Source: Isoetes taiwanensis
Lineage: Eukaryota > Streptophyta > Lycopodiopsida > Isoetales > Isoetaceae
DNA: 64,000 nt
Direction: 5' to 3'
Assembly (NCBI GenBank): GCA_021234155.1
Contig: JAJEKV010000016.1
Span: 2,048,001-2,112,000 of the forward strand
Position numbers and translations under genes: made by a program. Below are positions 1-12,540 of this stretch, piece after piece. Under the pieces are notes generated by a model, which worked only from the letters and a program-made list of their open reading frames with translations, had not been told where the DNA came from and searched no databases. Positions within the stretch are counted from its first letter, which is position 1, and every line of letters begins with the position of its first letter.

Positions 1-359
1 ATGCTCATCAAGGAGATGATCAATTACCAAAAATTGCTCTAGCCATGAAATGACTAGAAACCTTCAGAACATTGGTTGGACATAAGAAATTAGCTAAGGG
101 TATGTAACAAGGGAATGATAGCATGTATGTGGTATGATACATGGAGCAAAAAGTTAATAAATACTTATTAGTAGCAACAAATTGAGTTTTAAGAAGTTGA
201 CATGGAACATTATGTAGGCAAATATTGTATATTTGAAACATATTGAGTTTGAAGAAGTTGACATGGAACCTTATATAGACACATGCATTTTTTAAATATT
301 GTACATTATCTAGCATATAGTAATAAACAAGGTGCTGCGCACGGAGGGTTGCCCTCCGT

Positions 360-764
360 GACCCGAGAGTGAAATGACTTAAATCACACTTCAAAGTCAT
401 GTTTTCGAAAGCATATACTGACATATACTTGGAATATGCCACAAACCCACATGGATGAGGGTAAATATAATATAGCTGGCATAGGATCTGTAAGACCACA
501 AGGAAAGCTATACCTCAAAGCCAATCAACTCTCAGTCTCCAGGATGGATGGATGGATGGATGGATGGAGCTAAAAAAGGTAGTTGATTAAAAAAGCGACC
601 AAGCCGGTTGAAACTTTTGGCATAAGATAAAGTTTAAACTTTTTGTGGCATGCGATGTAGTTCTTGTTTTTCTGGCGGTGCCATCCTACAATAAGAAAGC
701 CTAATCAAGAACCAGGTCACTATCGAGGAACCGGGCCATAGTTTAGACATAGGACCTGAATGAT
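360..764. repeat. Direct repeat, copy A (~400 bp)
   Basis: This block recurs almost unchanged about 520 bp downstream (883-1280). Both copies start with a GAGAGTGAAATGACTTAAAT stretch, contain a short GGAT microsatellite (about 541-566 here), and end near a CATAGTTTAGACATAGGAC stretch. They differ by small indels. Open frames across the block are not conserved between copies, so I regard it as non-coding. Just before copy A, at about 334-358, lies a small GC-rich hairpin (CGGAGGGTTGCCCTCCG). Confidence 0.85.
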
Positions 765-882
765 CCTTCTAACTATAGGATTGAAAAGAGTGTAGTCTTG
801 TTGGTTCTTTTTGTATGATGCTTGTATCGGGTAATCTTGATAATATTGGGTTGTTGTTTCCTTCTTTGTATGATGTTCGAGT

Positions 883-1280
883 GACCGAGAGTGAAATGAC
901 TTAAATCACACTTCAAAGTCATGTTTTCGAGCATATCTTGACATATACTTGAATATGCCACAAACCCACATGGATGAGGGTAAATATAATATAGCTGGCA
1001 TAGGATCTGTAAGACCACAAGGAAAGCTATACCTCAAAGCCAATCAACTCTCAGTCTCCAGGATGGATGGATGGATGGATGGAGCTAAAAAAAGGTAGCA
1101 GTTAAAAGAGCAGCCAAGCCAGTTGAAACTTTTGGCATAAGATGAAGTTTAAACTTTTTGTGGCATGCGATGTAGTTCTTGTTTTCCTGGCAGTGCCATC
1201 CTACACAAGAAAGCCTAATCAAGAACCAGGTCAGCTAATGAGGAACCAGGCCATAGTTTAGACATAGGACTGACCTGATT
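883..1280. repeat. Direct repeat, copy B (~400 bp)
   Basis: Second copy of the 360-764 block in the same orientation, with a shorter GGAT tract (about 1061-1082). The intervening 765-882 segment is unique. This looks like a local tandem duplication with later divergence. No terminal inverted repeats or target duplications were seen that would mark it as a transposon. Confidence 0.85.
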
Positions 1281-1554
1281 GCAATGCGAAGAACATGACA
1301 TCTTCAAATAAGGTTCTTAAAGGAATTGTGTGGCAGCTGAATTTCTTGAGAACCTCCATAGCCAAGGGGATTGCCTCATTGATACTAAGAGTATATAAGA
1401 TGATGCATCCACTGGATAATGCAAGAAAGAAGTTGTCGCTGAGGGTAGCTGCAATAATCCAATCACCTCCAACAAGCAAAACTATGTCGTGCATCTGGTA
1501 TAACTAATTCATCTACAAATGGACCAAGAGCCAAATCCCAAATGTTTGCAAAGC

Positions 1555-1835
1555 TATTCTTTCATGGCCGATCCTGAGGGTCCAGACCCTATGCTGCTAT
1601 GGAGCGAATCCTACATTATTTCGCTGCATTTCCATCAGATTGAGCTCGATTTGCCGACATAGCCACGCTTCAATGGGGAGGGCTGGATGACCGAAGCATT
1701 TACAAAGCAAAAGCCAGCTTTTTAGCAGTCATCAACATATAGGTATATGCCAAAGATATAAACCAATATGCCCACATACCCACATAAACGAGGGTTTGCC
1801 CCCTAGGGGCAACCCAAAAAATACTTTAACTCTAT
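1555..1835 (-). repeat. Dispersed repeat family, copy 1
   Basis: The segment matches 6770-7023 over its whole length, with scattered substitutions and indels. One edge carries a near-perfect GC-rich hairpin (GTTTGCCCCCTAGGGGCAACC, about 1794-1815) next to an ACATACCCACATAAACGAG stretch, present in both copies. On the minus strand both copies contain an ATG followed by codons for S-G-K-S-like residues, but the frame is broken. It may be one end of a larger retroelement; I could not assign a class. Confidence 0.7.
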
Positions 1836-4800
1836 CTTTGCTAATCACTAAATGCTACAACTACCACAAACTCTAATTTAATATGTCTTTGTGTATAAGC
1901 AAAACTTCACGTGATATAGGGTTTGAAGCCCGAAAAAAATGCATGCTTTGCAACTTTAAAACATGTTAATGTAAGCCTCGAATAATTTAAAGTGAGGATC
2001 ACCCATGCACGTGTAGACAAAAGCAAAATTCAAGCATTGATGAAATTTTCGGCGACAATGTGGGTCCTAGAAGTTCTTACGTGAGCACGAAAAGGATTGA
2101 GGTTCATCATCCAATTATGTGAAACCATTCAATTTTCATGTAAACATGTCATGAAACCCCGCAATTTCATGAAAACATGCCATGAAACCCGCAATTAGGT
2201 CGAACAAAGAAAGCCTTGCATTACATCCAAAGAAATACTAAGTCCCCATGCACCGCAAGAGCATAAACTTGTCCCTTAGGTCCATCACACCTTGTTGTGC
2301 AGAAGCTGTCATATTCCATGCCTGTATATTAGAAAACATTAGAACAACTTTCAAGAACATAACAACTATCTACATAAGGAAATGTTTAACTCCATTTTCA
2401 AATCACCATCATTGCAAAAGGGTAGCGGTAAAACATAAATTCCTAGCCATTAGTTCTTATCGCATTGTAAATGCATTGAATGGCGCTTCTGTTAATCAAG
2501 AAATCTCAAAGAATTTAGCCAATCAATGACACTGCCACATATCATAATTATAGAGAAAGCTCTAGAATTGCAAGCCACAATCCAAGCTCTTGTTTGAAGA
2601 TCAAAACAACATAAAATAATAACGAATTTTCGTGATCGAACTAACCCACGTAAGAATTGTTCAGATTCTTACATACCATGTGCCAACTGCCATTAAATGT
2701 TTGCTTTTGCACATGACTGCCAATTATTGGACACATGTTAAAAGTAAATGCGTGTTAAAACACATACTGTTGGGACATATGTTGAACATTAATTCCACGA
2801 TAATGTATTGGGCAATTGAACATATGTTAACTTTGGTTAGATAGTTTGCACACATCTTGGACAATCTTGTCATCTAATGTTTTAGACAAACGTTAGTAAA
2901 TAATGCGAGGGAGTCAATATTATTGTCCATCCATGTACTTCATTAACACATTACAGAGCTTGCCTTTAAATAACAGTGAGTTCGTATGATAGAACATAAA
3001 ATCACCAAGTGTAAACTCGGTTACCAAGATGCATTCTATATCTTATTGATCCACTGCAAGTAGTAATCTTGGAGATTGTTAGGACCTATAATTTACTCTA
3101 AAAGTAGCTACAACCATTTTTCTTGTTGCACTAAAATAACAACGGAAACAAGAAACAACGGAAAGAAGAAACAAGAAACAACGGACGAACTTTTACCGTA
3201 CAATTCCAAAGTGACTTTCTCGTGATCGTTGTTGCACACTTGTTCTTTGTTACGTAACATACACGCTCAAAACATGTACATGCATTAAGTTATCACCGAT
3301 GATCCAGGTATCGCTTTCTTTGCTCTTTCCAAACCATGATAAAAAAGTTGAAATTGCAAATAGGAAATAGACATGCAAACAGACATAGACAGATTGGAAG
3401 TTGATACCTAGAAAAGTAGAGGTAGGTCGTTAAGACTTTTGTGCTGCATAAGAAGGTTGCCAAGGAGATCTAAAAGAAGAATTTCTACTCTATGATGGAT
3501 ATAGATAATCGGCATGATGACTAGGTTATGTAAACAAACCATTATGTGGAGATCAAGGCTTATCATTCAAAGCCTCTTTAGTCCATTTTCAAAGCCAGTA
3601 AAACCATCCTTATTGTAGGCCAAAGTAACAAACTAATGACAGAGTTAAGATCTTGAAGGCATAAGGTACTCCTTATGTTCTATATACTTAGGCACTAATG
3701 CCACCTATTTTTCTCAAGTGCAAACCGCCTAATAAACAACAAAACATATTTTCAAGTCCACTATTTGTTGCCATTTTCTCATTTATAAAATAGATTTCTT
3801 ATGTATTGGCGCATTTAAAACTGAAGTCTAGCCCCCATCCATGGACTACATAGTTCTAGAAAGCGACAATGGCAATAGCAAACTGTAAGTATTTGATCAG
3901 ATTGTAACTTTTACATATTGAAAATACTCAACACTTGATGTTATACAAACTGTAAAGGAAGAAATAACTAGCCAAAATTTCCTGCAAAACGTCCATTGTT
4001 GAAAATGGAAGATATCTACCTACTATCAATACTTGTATCAAATGACAAACACAACGCCTACATCGGCACCAAAATCTCCACAAACTCGCAGAAAAGTAAG
4101 AAACTCAATTATTGATTTTGTTCTCGTGGTTTTAGGAAGCTACATGTTTGGATCAACAATCTCAGGTATTGATAAAAACTAGAGACAAAACACTATGAGA
4201 TGGAATTGAAACAATGTGCGAGATAGTCATGTAGTCTATCCCCCGACACGACAACCGATTTTGTAACTAGTGCTTCCCAAAGCCCATTCCATATCAACGG
4301 CCAAAGTTAACCCCAATGTAATTATGGCTTTGCAAAGGATCTCTTGCAACACTCAGCTTCTAAGATGCATCGAATAATTTACCTTTCCAAAGCATCCCAA
4401 ATTGCGGCATGAAGTCAAAACAACGTTGAACGTAAACATGTCTACTAGAACCCGATCAACTCCCCTGAGGAAATGAAAAGCTTGTTTGTCTTTCCCATGT
4501 TGGATATATCACCATAAGCACATGAAAAGAGTTTTCTAAAGTTCAATTTGACTAATAGAGGGAAACTCCAAGACTGTTGTGGAATATGTGCCGTAATTCA
4601 ACTTAAACCACCCCCCTAGCACTTGGGCCTCCACAAAGTACATGTATTTAATTGCTAATGTACTTACAATTAAAATCTCATGGAATTAAAATCTCATGGT
4701 TTCTAGGATAGAGAACAACACTTTTTGTAGGGTCCCATCCAATAAAGGGATTGGACTAATGCAAACAGACACAAAGAACCATAAATTTCTTAGCCAATAC

Positions 4801-6430
4801 AAACAAGCTGCCGTATTTGCAGCCAAAAGGAGCTTGACAAAATCTAACACCTACAAAATGCGTTGATTAATTTAGCAAATGATTGCTAGTGTAAGTCCAA
4901 CGTGATGCAAGCATGGAAAATGCAATCACCTTTTATGAAAAACCATTGTCCCTCAAATAAAGAATACCGTTGTCCATGTTACGCATTTTTCAATATGCAC
5001 GTAATCTCGAGGCGGCCTTGGGGCTTGGAGGTATGATGAAGGCACAAAAAATATATATTAAGTTGAGTTGCATTTTGCAAGATTCTTATTATTAATGATT
5101 AAAAGCGGTTGCTACATAGAGACTACATTCAAGTGGTAAAAAGTAAGGCATGACAGAAAAATGATGAACAATTAAGCCAAAGAATGTCTACCTCAAGACG
5201 ATAAAAGCGGATTTCTAAATGCCGATCCAGAGCAACAACTAACTTCAAACCCAAAACTATGATTTAAAGTGTGTTTATCTATACGGACATGAATTGGCAA
5301 GCTTAAGTTGCATTTCTACAATTGATGTAATAAGGGATAAGTCTTACCACAACGGGCATTTGGCAAGCCTTGGGCGGGACCGAAATAAAATGCGACTGAG
5401 CTAGGCCCTCACTAGTGATGGTTGGATTAAGTCCAGAGAAGAAAGAAAGCTAGGACAGAGCAGACTAAATAAAATTAAGGAGCAAAATTGAGGTGTCATG
5501 GCTAGCATTACAATTCCGAGCTTAAGTCTGGGCTTGACCAATGAGCGACCTCCCCTACATCTAGATTTTATTTCTAGTGTTATAGAACATAACATTTATT
5601 TGCGAGAATAATAGCGTTACATGTTTGTGGCTAACTTATCATGCCATATGGTGATGCTGTCCTCACAATATCTGCGACCCTACGTTTTAAACCCACAGAT
5701 AGATAAGAACATGGAGGGATTCAGGTTGTAAGAATACAACAAGCTTTTAAAATACAACAAAAGAGTTTAAATATGCTTCAAAGGAGGTTGGAGAAATAGA
5801 AGCATTGCAGATTAAGGCATGTCGAGATATAACTCTAGCTTAATTTTGGTTGAAGATCTTGGATAATAAACAATTGAACTGAAACAACACATAAACCCAA
5901 CATCATCCCTAACGTAATGCATGGCGCATCGCCTACATCATTACTTGCATAGAATCAGAATCGTAAAGTAAATTGTCAATTGGTTATTTTAAAATCTTAA
6001 ATACAAAGATAAAACTCTTGATGGCCCATGGTTAAAGAAACCCGTGGCGGATAGAAGCGGGGATCATAGAAGCACATCCACGATGCCCAGGTTCAATAAT
6101 GGCAACGAAGACTAATACATCAGCAAAGTAAAACATTTACACGAACTCGCTTGCTTACCGGGCTAGAAATGCAACACCCTTCTCAACCCGGCCGCAATTA
6201 CATAGTAAAATATTTACATAAAACATCATAAATAACCCGAAGCGTAAGGTAGGGGCTCACGACAACCACTGGGAAACGGTTTGGCACCTGCAGTTATGGA
6301 AGCGCATCCAAATACTCTTCATTTTTTACTCTAGCAAAAGGTAACGTTGTTTCACAAAAGCAACAGAGGTTTATTTCTTCATTCACGCAGGTAATCTGTG
6401 AACCATCCTGGAGACAACCTTTGTCTCACC
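1836..6430. other. AT-rich intergenic region, no gene recognised
   Basis: About 4.6 kb of AT-rich DNA. Open frames are short (under 95 codons), mutually overlapping, and show no recognisable domain. At 3140-3185 there is a purine-rich stretch with imperfect repeats of AAGAAACAACGGA. No RNA gene or transposon terminus was recognised. Confidence 0.6.
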
Positions 6431-7023
6431 ATTGAACCGGTTCTATAACAGCCAGAAGCGCCATTTTCAAGCTATCTTAACTTGTGCAAGGGTAGCAGCT
6501 AATAGAGCATCTGTATTTCCCCTGCATCCGAAATTTTTTGCCGCCATCTTAAGCGGCATTGGCCCGAAGAACGCGAAGGCAAAATCGCACATTATTCTCA
6601 TGAAATGCCATCTTCTTGATCTCCTTTTTGGCGCGCCAATCTCCACATCAAATCTACCCTATTTGTCACGCTTTCATATCTTTGAAGCCACAAGACAACT
6701 GATCAACCTCTTCCCTGCATCATTATGCGCAAACCCACGGCATCATCTAGCGGAACTTCGGCCGCTAGAACTCATCATCGAGGGTCCGGACCTATCTTCG
6801 CTACTGGGCGAATCCTACATTATTTGTTGCATTTCCATCAGATTGGAGCTTCGATTTGCCCGACATAGCTATCTTTGTGGGGGTTTGGATGAATGAACAT
6901 TTACAGGCGGCTGACCGTTTTTAGCGATCATCAAGATATGCTAGGTATATGCCGGCATATACCTGAATATGCCCACATACCCACATAAACGAGGGTTTGC
7001 CCCCCTAGGGGCAACCCAAAAAC
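6431..7023 (-). repeat. Dispersed repeat family, copy 2 (longer)
   Basis: The 6770-7023 part matches copy 1 at 1555-1835, including the edge hairpin GGTTTGCCCCCCTAGGGGCAACC at about 6993-7016. The 6431-6769 part has no counterpart in copy 1, so the two copies may be differently truncated members of one element. A 154-codon plus-strand frame at 6432-6896 crosses the block, but it is not preserved in copy 1 and has no recognisable motif, so I do not call it a gene. Confidence 0.65.
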
Positions 7024-7497
7024 ATTGTTGATTAAAGCAATAATATAATATTATTCTTGCATTCACCATAGCAAAGTTGGCTTCCAAGTTTAGATTTAAT
7101 ATGTATTGTATTTATCCTTTATTAAATTGGACTTGCACATCTTTTAGTTGGCTTGAACTCGGCCTCCAAATATGTTCATAATGTGTGACCATGTGGGTTT
7201 CGCGCACCCTGGGCACCTACAAAATGTATTGCCATCGCCTCAATTGCAATCATGCAAAATGCCTTTCAATCTATTCCATCTACTAGAGATAATTCTATTC
7301 TATTGTATCCAATACCTTAAATGTATTTTACACCTCGAATAATGCCCGACATTGCTGGGCACATGTTACTAGTCTAGATTAATAGCTCTCCATCTAAGAC
7401 AGTTGGACAAGCTTAGCCAGGCTATCAAACACCAATTCATGAGCATCTAAGAGTCTAGCCATCAATTTTAATTAATTACTTAGATAATTGAGGATGT

Positions 7498-7665
7498 ATA
7501 GATAGATAGATAGATAGATAGATATTATTTTAATTTCCAGGGGAACTCTGCTGGGCCATGGGACAGTCTATAACTAGTGCCAATTTGAGAGGTCTCGAAC
7601 TCGAGATATACATGTTCTAGGACTAGTGTGTTACCACTAGACCAAAGACCCAGGCGCAAAACCCT
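7498..7665 (-). mobile_element. tRNA-derived SINE, minus strand, (TATC)n tail
   Basis: On the minus strand the right part reads like a tRNA gene 5' half. Box A-like TGGTCTAGTGGTAA lies at about 7631-7644, and box B-like TCGAGTTCGAGACC at about 7591-7604. The left edge is a GATA tetranucleotide run at about 7499-7525, which would be the 3' simple-repeat tail. It is not a true tRNA gene: no acceptor stem closes and the sequence downstream of box B is unrelated. A similar box A/box B pair occurs at 9455-9592. Confidence 0.7.
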
Positions 7666-7669
7666 TCGG

Positions 7670-9095
7670 AGTTTTAAAAATAGCAGTTGTGCAATCCTCT
7701 TTAAACCCCAGTCCCCTTTCCTGGCATTACTTTTTTTTTTTTTGAAGAACGTGATTTACTTCATATTATACACTCAAAATATTACAAAGTACTTCTAGGA
7801 GTAAGAAATGTCCCAGAAGCATCAATCACTTTTAGATGATCACTCTATATTGGAATTTTAATACGATCAGGCCAATTGGAGATCTGAAAGCAATTATACA
7901 ACTACAGATGAATTACAAAACATGCAACCCACCTGAAAAACTACTATGAAAAAATTCCAAGGAAGTAAGAACTATACCAATCTTTTTTAGTGATTCTAAT
8001 ACAATATGTGAAGGAAATGGTGTTTTATGGAAAATATCTAAGCCATATAAAAGTGGTTTTTTGTTGATCCTTTGCACCCACTAGGCAACTAAATTGCCTT
8101 TAAGATCCTTGTGCAGACTTGGCACCATTAGATACATGTTCAATTTTCGCTTTGAGTAATTTCCAATGTATTTTGAGCGTTTTGAGTATGTAGCCCAAGG
8201 CTTTATATCACTTATTGAGCAAGTCGTACACACATGGGGGGCGAATAATATTGATTAACATGGGAGAACATTTTGGATGAAATGCCACTTTGAATAAGCA
8301 TCACCTACCCTCAATCTTGGACTATTGAAAATGGTGTCCAAATATGCAAATGTCTTCCATTGAAAACTTAAGAAACATTTAAATGGAACATGTGATATCA
8401 TGGTATTTTGAATAGGCACCTCATCCATGTTAATCTAACAAATTCAAACTTTAATTCTTGGCTTTGTAATGGAACACAACTTATACTTATATGCAAAGAA
8501 CAATATAACTTCGTTCTTTGGATTGTCTCCATGAATTTTCTTTATATATACTTGTTGAGACACTTGCAAAGGCAATCTCCATATATTGTCATGGTATTCT
8601 GTCAGCGAACAATTATAGGAGCTGTCTATCGGGTTCAAAGTTGCAAGAGCGTCTCTATATAATAGCAGAAATGTTTTACTTTGTGTGCACTTAACATCCA
8701 GAGGTGGCATTACAAAGTACATTCATAACAACATATAAGAAAATTGCAACAATGAGTTTCATTTATACACATGTTCTAGGTACAGCTAAGTGTGCATGTC
8801 AATGCCCCCTGTATTTGTCAATATCTCAATTCAGACATTTTATATTTGGGAAAGGCATGCAGATGGATAAGCATTTGTGGTGCTTGGACATGTATATCAA
8901 GTGCCTTATAGTGCATTCGTATTGGTATTGGTATTGATATTGTTATCCCTAGATCTTGATGCTCCTTGCATGGCCAAAGCTCTTTCTTTCTTGTTTTAAT
9001 ATGACATCTTGCCAGTTTGACAAACGTATTCTTGCAGGTTTTGCTATTTGTGGTTGTTTATGAGAGACCTTTGCTTTTTTGGGTTTTGGCCATAA
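7670..9095. other. AT-rich intergenic region, no gene recognised
   Basis: The stretch opens with a poly-T run (7731-7743). Two overlapping open frames on opposite strands near 8408-8937 are under 95 codons, lack any domain and have AT-rich composition like their surroundings. I see no gene here. Confidence 0.55.
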
Positions 9096-9455
9096 TCCAA
9101 AAAGCCAATAATTTGTGGTCATTAACTAATAACAGATAACTCATATTCAACAGATAGATGCCATGGGATAGAACTATATATATGCTGCTCTAGGCGGTCT
9201 CGAAAATCTAGAAAGCCAATAATTTATGGGCATTTAACACATATTTTCAACAGATAGATGCCATGGAATAGAACTATATATAGTGCAGCTCTAGGCAGTC
9301 TCGAAAATCCAAAAAGCCAATAATTTATGGGCGTTTAACTCATATTTCAACAGGTATGAGATGGATGCAGCTCTAGGAGGTCTCGAAAATCCAAAAAGCC
9401 AATATTTATGGGCGTTTAACTCATATTTCAATAGGTATGGGACAAGTGCAGCTCT
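9096..9455. repeat. Tandem repeat, four degenerate copies of ~90-110 bp
   Basis: The phrase AAAGCCAATAATTTATGGGC (or a close variant) starts copies at about 9101, 9212, 9314 and 9394. Each copy runs through a CAGATAGATGCCATGG- or GGTATGAGATGG-like centre and ends in GCAGCTCTAGGCGGTCTCGAAAA. The copy ends resemble the tRNA-like SINE heads that follow, so the array probably grew out of a SINE insertion. Confidence 0.75.
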
Positions 9456-9592
9456 GGGCAGTTTTGAACTCTATAGCTATTTTAGAACTAGTGTGTTACC
9501 ACTAGACCAAAAGTCTGGGCGGTTTTAAACTCGGGATATAGCTAATTTAGAACTTGTGTGTTACCACTAGCCCAAAAGCCACGTGCAGTGGA
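9455..9592 (-). mobile_element. Two tandem tRNA-like SINE heads, minus strand
   Basis: On the minus strand, box A-like TTTTGGTCTAGTGGTAACAC lies at about 9496-9512. A second copy, with GGGCTAGTGGTAACAC, lies at about 9561-9575. Each is followed, to the left in plus coordinates, by a degenerate TTC-A-like box B. They share the CTAGTGGTAACACA core with the SINE at 7498-7665. Neither folds as a complete tRNA. Confidence 0.65.
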
Positions 9593-9651
9593 AATCCAAG
9601 ATGTGCTTCTTAGATGCTTGGTTGTGGTTTCCAAAAAGCATGTCCCATGTA

Positions 9652-9745
9652 CTCAAGAGAGAGAGAGAGAAAAGAAAAAAAAAAAGAAAAAAAAGAAAAA
9701 AAGCATGTCCCATGGGCATGTCACATGCGCATGTGACAAGCACAT
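9652..9745. repeat. Polypurine tract plus nested CATG palindromes
   Basis: A purine run of GAGAGA then AAAAAG blocks (about 9655-9700) is followed by overlapping short palindromes based on CATG: TCCCATGGGCATG, TCACATGCGCATGTGA, AGCACATG. The same AGCATGTCCCATG phrase occurs on both sides of the purine run (about 9637 and 9702), which suggests a short duplication flanking it. Confidence 0.6.
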
Positions 9746-9749
9746 GTAA

Positions 9750-11330
9750 AAATGCATGTCGCAAAATGGACTTTAGAAACCAAGGTTCACATGATTTGGC
9801 TATGCATTTGTTATGATATGCTATGCCACACAAGATCTTCTCAAACCTTATTTATTGTCCTAGAATTTTCAGGTGTCCAGTAACTGTATAATTACTTTTT
9901 GCACAAGATCAAAATTTGCAATATTTGAATTTGATTTATGATTCTTTATTCCCATTTGGCAATTTATATACGTTTAGAAGTTTATATCACGTTCATGTAA
10001 AGCTGTAGCCTATGGTTTGTGTTTGTGTTTATGCTTTACGTTTTAACAAGATTTGCCACCTGCCAAATACCTGCATGGTTCCTTTGTAACAATTGGATTT
10101 CGCAATCTATGAAAATTTCATTCCCTATAATGAATTTGAAAGTGCAACAGTGAATTCTTTGTATATTTGAAAGTAGTTCAAACTATTTAATGAATTCTTG
10201 GGGAGTTGTATGATTTTCGTTGTGAAATCATAGAAGTCTTGCTCAGGTAAGACTAACATGCATAGGCAAATCATCAGCCTCAATTTGAACACTTAAAGCA
10301 AACAAGCAAAATAACGTTAAACGATGTGGGTGCAAAATGCTTTCCTTTTGGTTTAGTGGACAAGCAAACAACGTTATAACCTAAATGGCTTCTCCTGTAA
10401 AAAAAAAGGCTTCTCTTCCGAGAAGATCTATACCAAGTTCTATTCCAAGTTCTATTCTTGACAACTGCCTTAAGCCGCCTCCCTGACCATCATGCAAGCT
10501 TGCATGCATACTTGCAGGCTGTTCCACATCAATGGAAACCTATCCTATAGCCAACTTTGTTGTCATCAACTCAAGGGACCAAAGGAAACAGAAATCCTCA
10601 TTGCACTTTCTACTGTGATGATAACCATTTATGTCACTAGCGAGCCAAGTCCAGCCAGTTATTATGCAAAGTGAAATGGAATCTAACTGTTACCTTTAAG
10701 GGGTACATCCTGTAGATTGTTAAGAAACACCCAAATAAAGAAACAGTTATTCTTCAAATGACACCATGTGAAGATTAATCTAGCTTTCCTTTGCTCTGGC
10801 ATCATATTTTACAAGGCACGACAGATTGAATAAAAAAGAAAAATGCCAACCCATGACTTCAATCAACAATCAGATGGCTTTCTAAAAAATATTGTGCACC
10901 ATATATACCTAGATTAATGAATCATAGACAACAGACAGTTCATTTTCTCCTTCGTATCAAGCTTGTGTTCCTGTAGAACAGGTTGGAAGCCAGCTTTACC
11001 AGCAGAAACTATTTTGGTCTTTCAATGTTAGAATGCACTTGATGATGCAAATGGTGCAATCCTGTATTGAATGAAGCAGCTCCAGCAGAAACGTGTTCTG
11101 GAAAACGTTTAAACAATATTATAACAAAAAAATTTGAATAAAATCAGTTCAAGATGCAGGTCTGTGCTAGTCAAATACATCAACGAGACAGCAAAACAAA
11201 TCCAAGAACCATCCTTACAAGGCAAATAAGTTGTTGAGCACATATGTTCCTTGAACCTTTCAAGGAACTCGGCAGGAAAAAATAGGTAATGTTAGAAAAT
11301 GCTCGATGAAACATATAACATGTTAATGCT
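9750..11330. other. AT-rich intergenic region, no gene recognised
   Basis: No frame longer than about 60 codons and no recognisable motif. The 11,100-11,330 part directly follows the stop codon of the kinase pseudogene and could hold its decayed 3' region. Confidence 0.5.
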
Positions 11331-12540
11331 TCATTCTCTTAGTTGTGTAATCCATTCTGCATCCCATAACTTCTGAGCAAGCATGCGCAGTTCAGCAGCA
11401 GCTGCTGGAAGTATATGATTCATGTCTGCCATGATCTCATGCTACATAAAACGAACAGAAACAACTGCAGCAAAGAGTATTTAAGGAAATCCATATGCCA
11501 CTAGAAACTTATAAGAGCCTGAACTTTGGAAGGAGCATTGTTGGCTGTTATTGGCTGAGCCCACATCAAAACTCCATTAAAAAAAGCCTGAAACCTTAAA
11601 TGGCATATGCCTCCAGCATTAGTAATGGAGGTAGCCCTTTCAAAGAAAAAACAAAAGCAATACCATGCTGAGATTCTTCAATAAAACCCACTGCTTCATT
11701 GTAAATAGCCTGTGCCTTCAGTTGTGGGTTCCTCGTGTTCCCCAGTTTTGTTCATCAGAAACTTGATTGCTACATTTGCTTGGCGTTGGAGGTGTCATGT
11801 CTCTGTACATGGGCATGGTGATGGTTGCAGGTAGGGATGAATACACAAGAAAAGTGGATGTTTATAGCTTTGGCATCGTCTATACAAATATTCCCAAACT
11901 TGCTGGAAATTTCCAGATAAAAGGATCTGTGGCTCGACGCCTATGTATCAATAAAAGGACTTTGTACACCTAGAGGACTGAATATTCGTCAAAACCTTTT
12001 TCTTGAAAGCCCACAAATCCTCAAAGTAGGACATTTCTCCTCGTCTATTTCAAGCAGTGAAATATAATCGGGTAAAGGTCCCTAGGAATCCGTAGGAGGA
12101 AAGAAGGTATTTGGACCTTCTTTAAATCTTTCTGCATAACTGCATCCGACGTTGCTCCAGTAAGAATCTATGAAGACAATGCAAAAGCTATACACATCCA
12201 TCTTTCTTGAGTAGTGCCCTGTCTGCAAGAATCTTCAAGGCCGTACATGTGCACTTTTCATGTTTGTACAACTATTATCTTTAGGACTGAAACTTTGCTT
12301 TATATTTGCCAAAATCCGCAAATTTGACAACCAAACTCTCACTAGCTTTTCCCTGGGAAACACATTAACTTCATGTAATGCCAGTTTTCTGTTCTTCCAA
12401 AAAAAAAAACACAACCCTTGACAATTTGTTGCATGATGTCAGTTAACAAATACACGGCAAATGGACGAGCTGGACTTCTTACAAAGTTCTTTAGACTATC
12501 CCATGAGGCCCATAATGAGGGTTCTTCTGCGCCTCCTTTT
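11331..12540 (-). pseudogene. Protein kinase pseudogene (Raf/MLK-like or receptor-like), minus strand
   Basis: Reading the minus strand from right to left gives kinase pieces in the proper order. An aE-helix-like DIMQQIVKG is at about 12,430-12,460, followed by LHEVNVF in place of the catalytic-loop start. SLVVKFADFGK, matching the DFG region, is at about 12,305-12,345. SRKMDVYSFCIVF, matching the subdomain IX DVYSFGIV motif, is at about 12,180-12,225. A C-terminal tail follows, with a last exon-like frame ending in LAQKLWDAEWITQL and a stop at 11,331-11,333. The HRDLK catalytic motif is not intact and in-frame stops occur, so it is non-functional. The kinase assignment is firm; the subfamily is uncertain. 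Confidence 0.7.
11838..11890 (+). pseudogene. Kinase subdomain IX fragment in opposite orientation
   Basis: The plus strand reads EYTRKVDVYSFGIV, a near-consensus activation-segment/subdomain IX motif of plant receptor-like and Raf-like kinases. It lies inside the footprint of the minus-strand kinase pseudogene but points the other way, so it is a separate inverted fragment. Only about 17 codons are recognisable. Confidence 0.55.

Noticed and set aside
20-499. 159-codon minus-strand frame
   Set aside because: Crosses the direct repeat at 360-764; the second repeat copy gives a different, shorter frame, and the sequence is AT-rich without a motif.
6432-6896. 154-codon plus-strand frame
   Set aside because: It lies in a dispersed repeat whose other copy (1,555-1,835) does not preserve the frame; no motif.
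9567-9833. 88-codon minus-strand frame and two overlapping plus-strand frames
   Set aside because: They cross a purine run and nested CATG palindromes and a SINE head; no domain and mutually exclusive.
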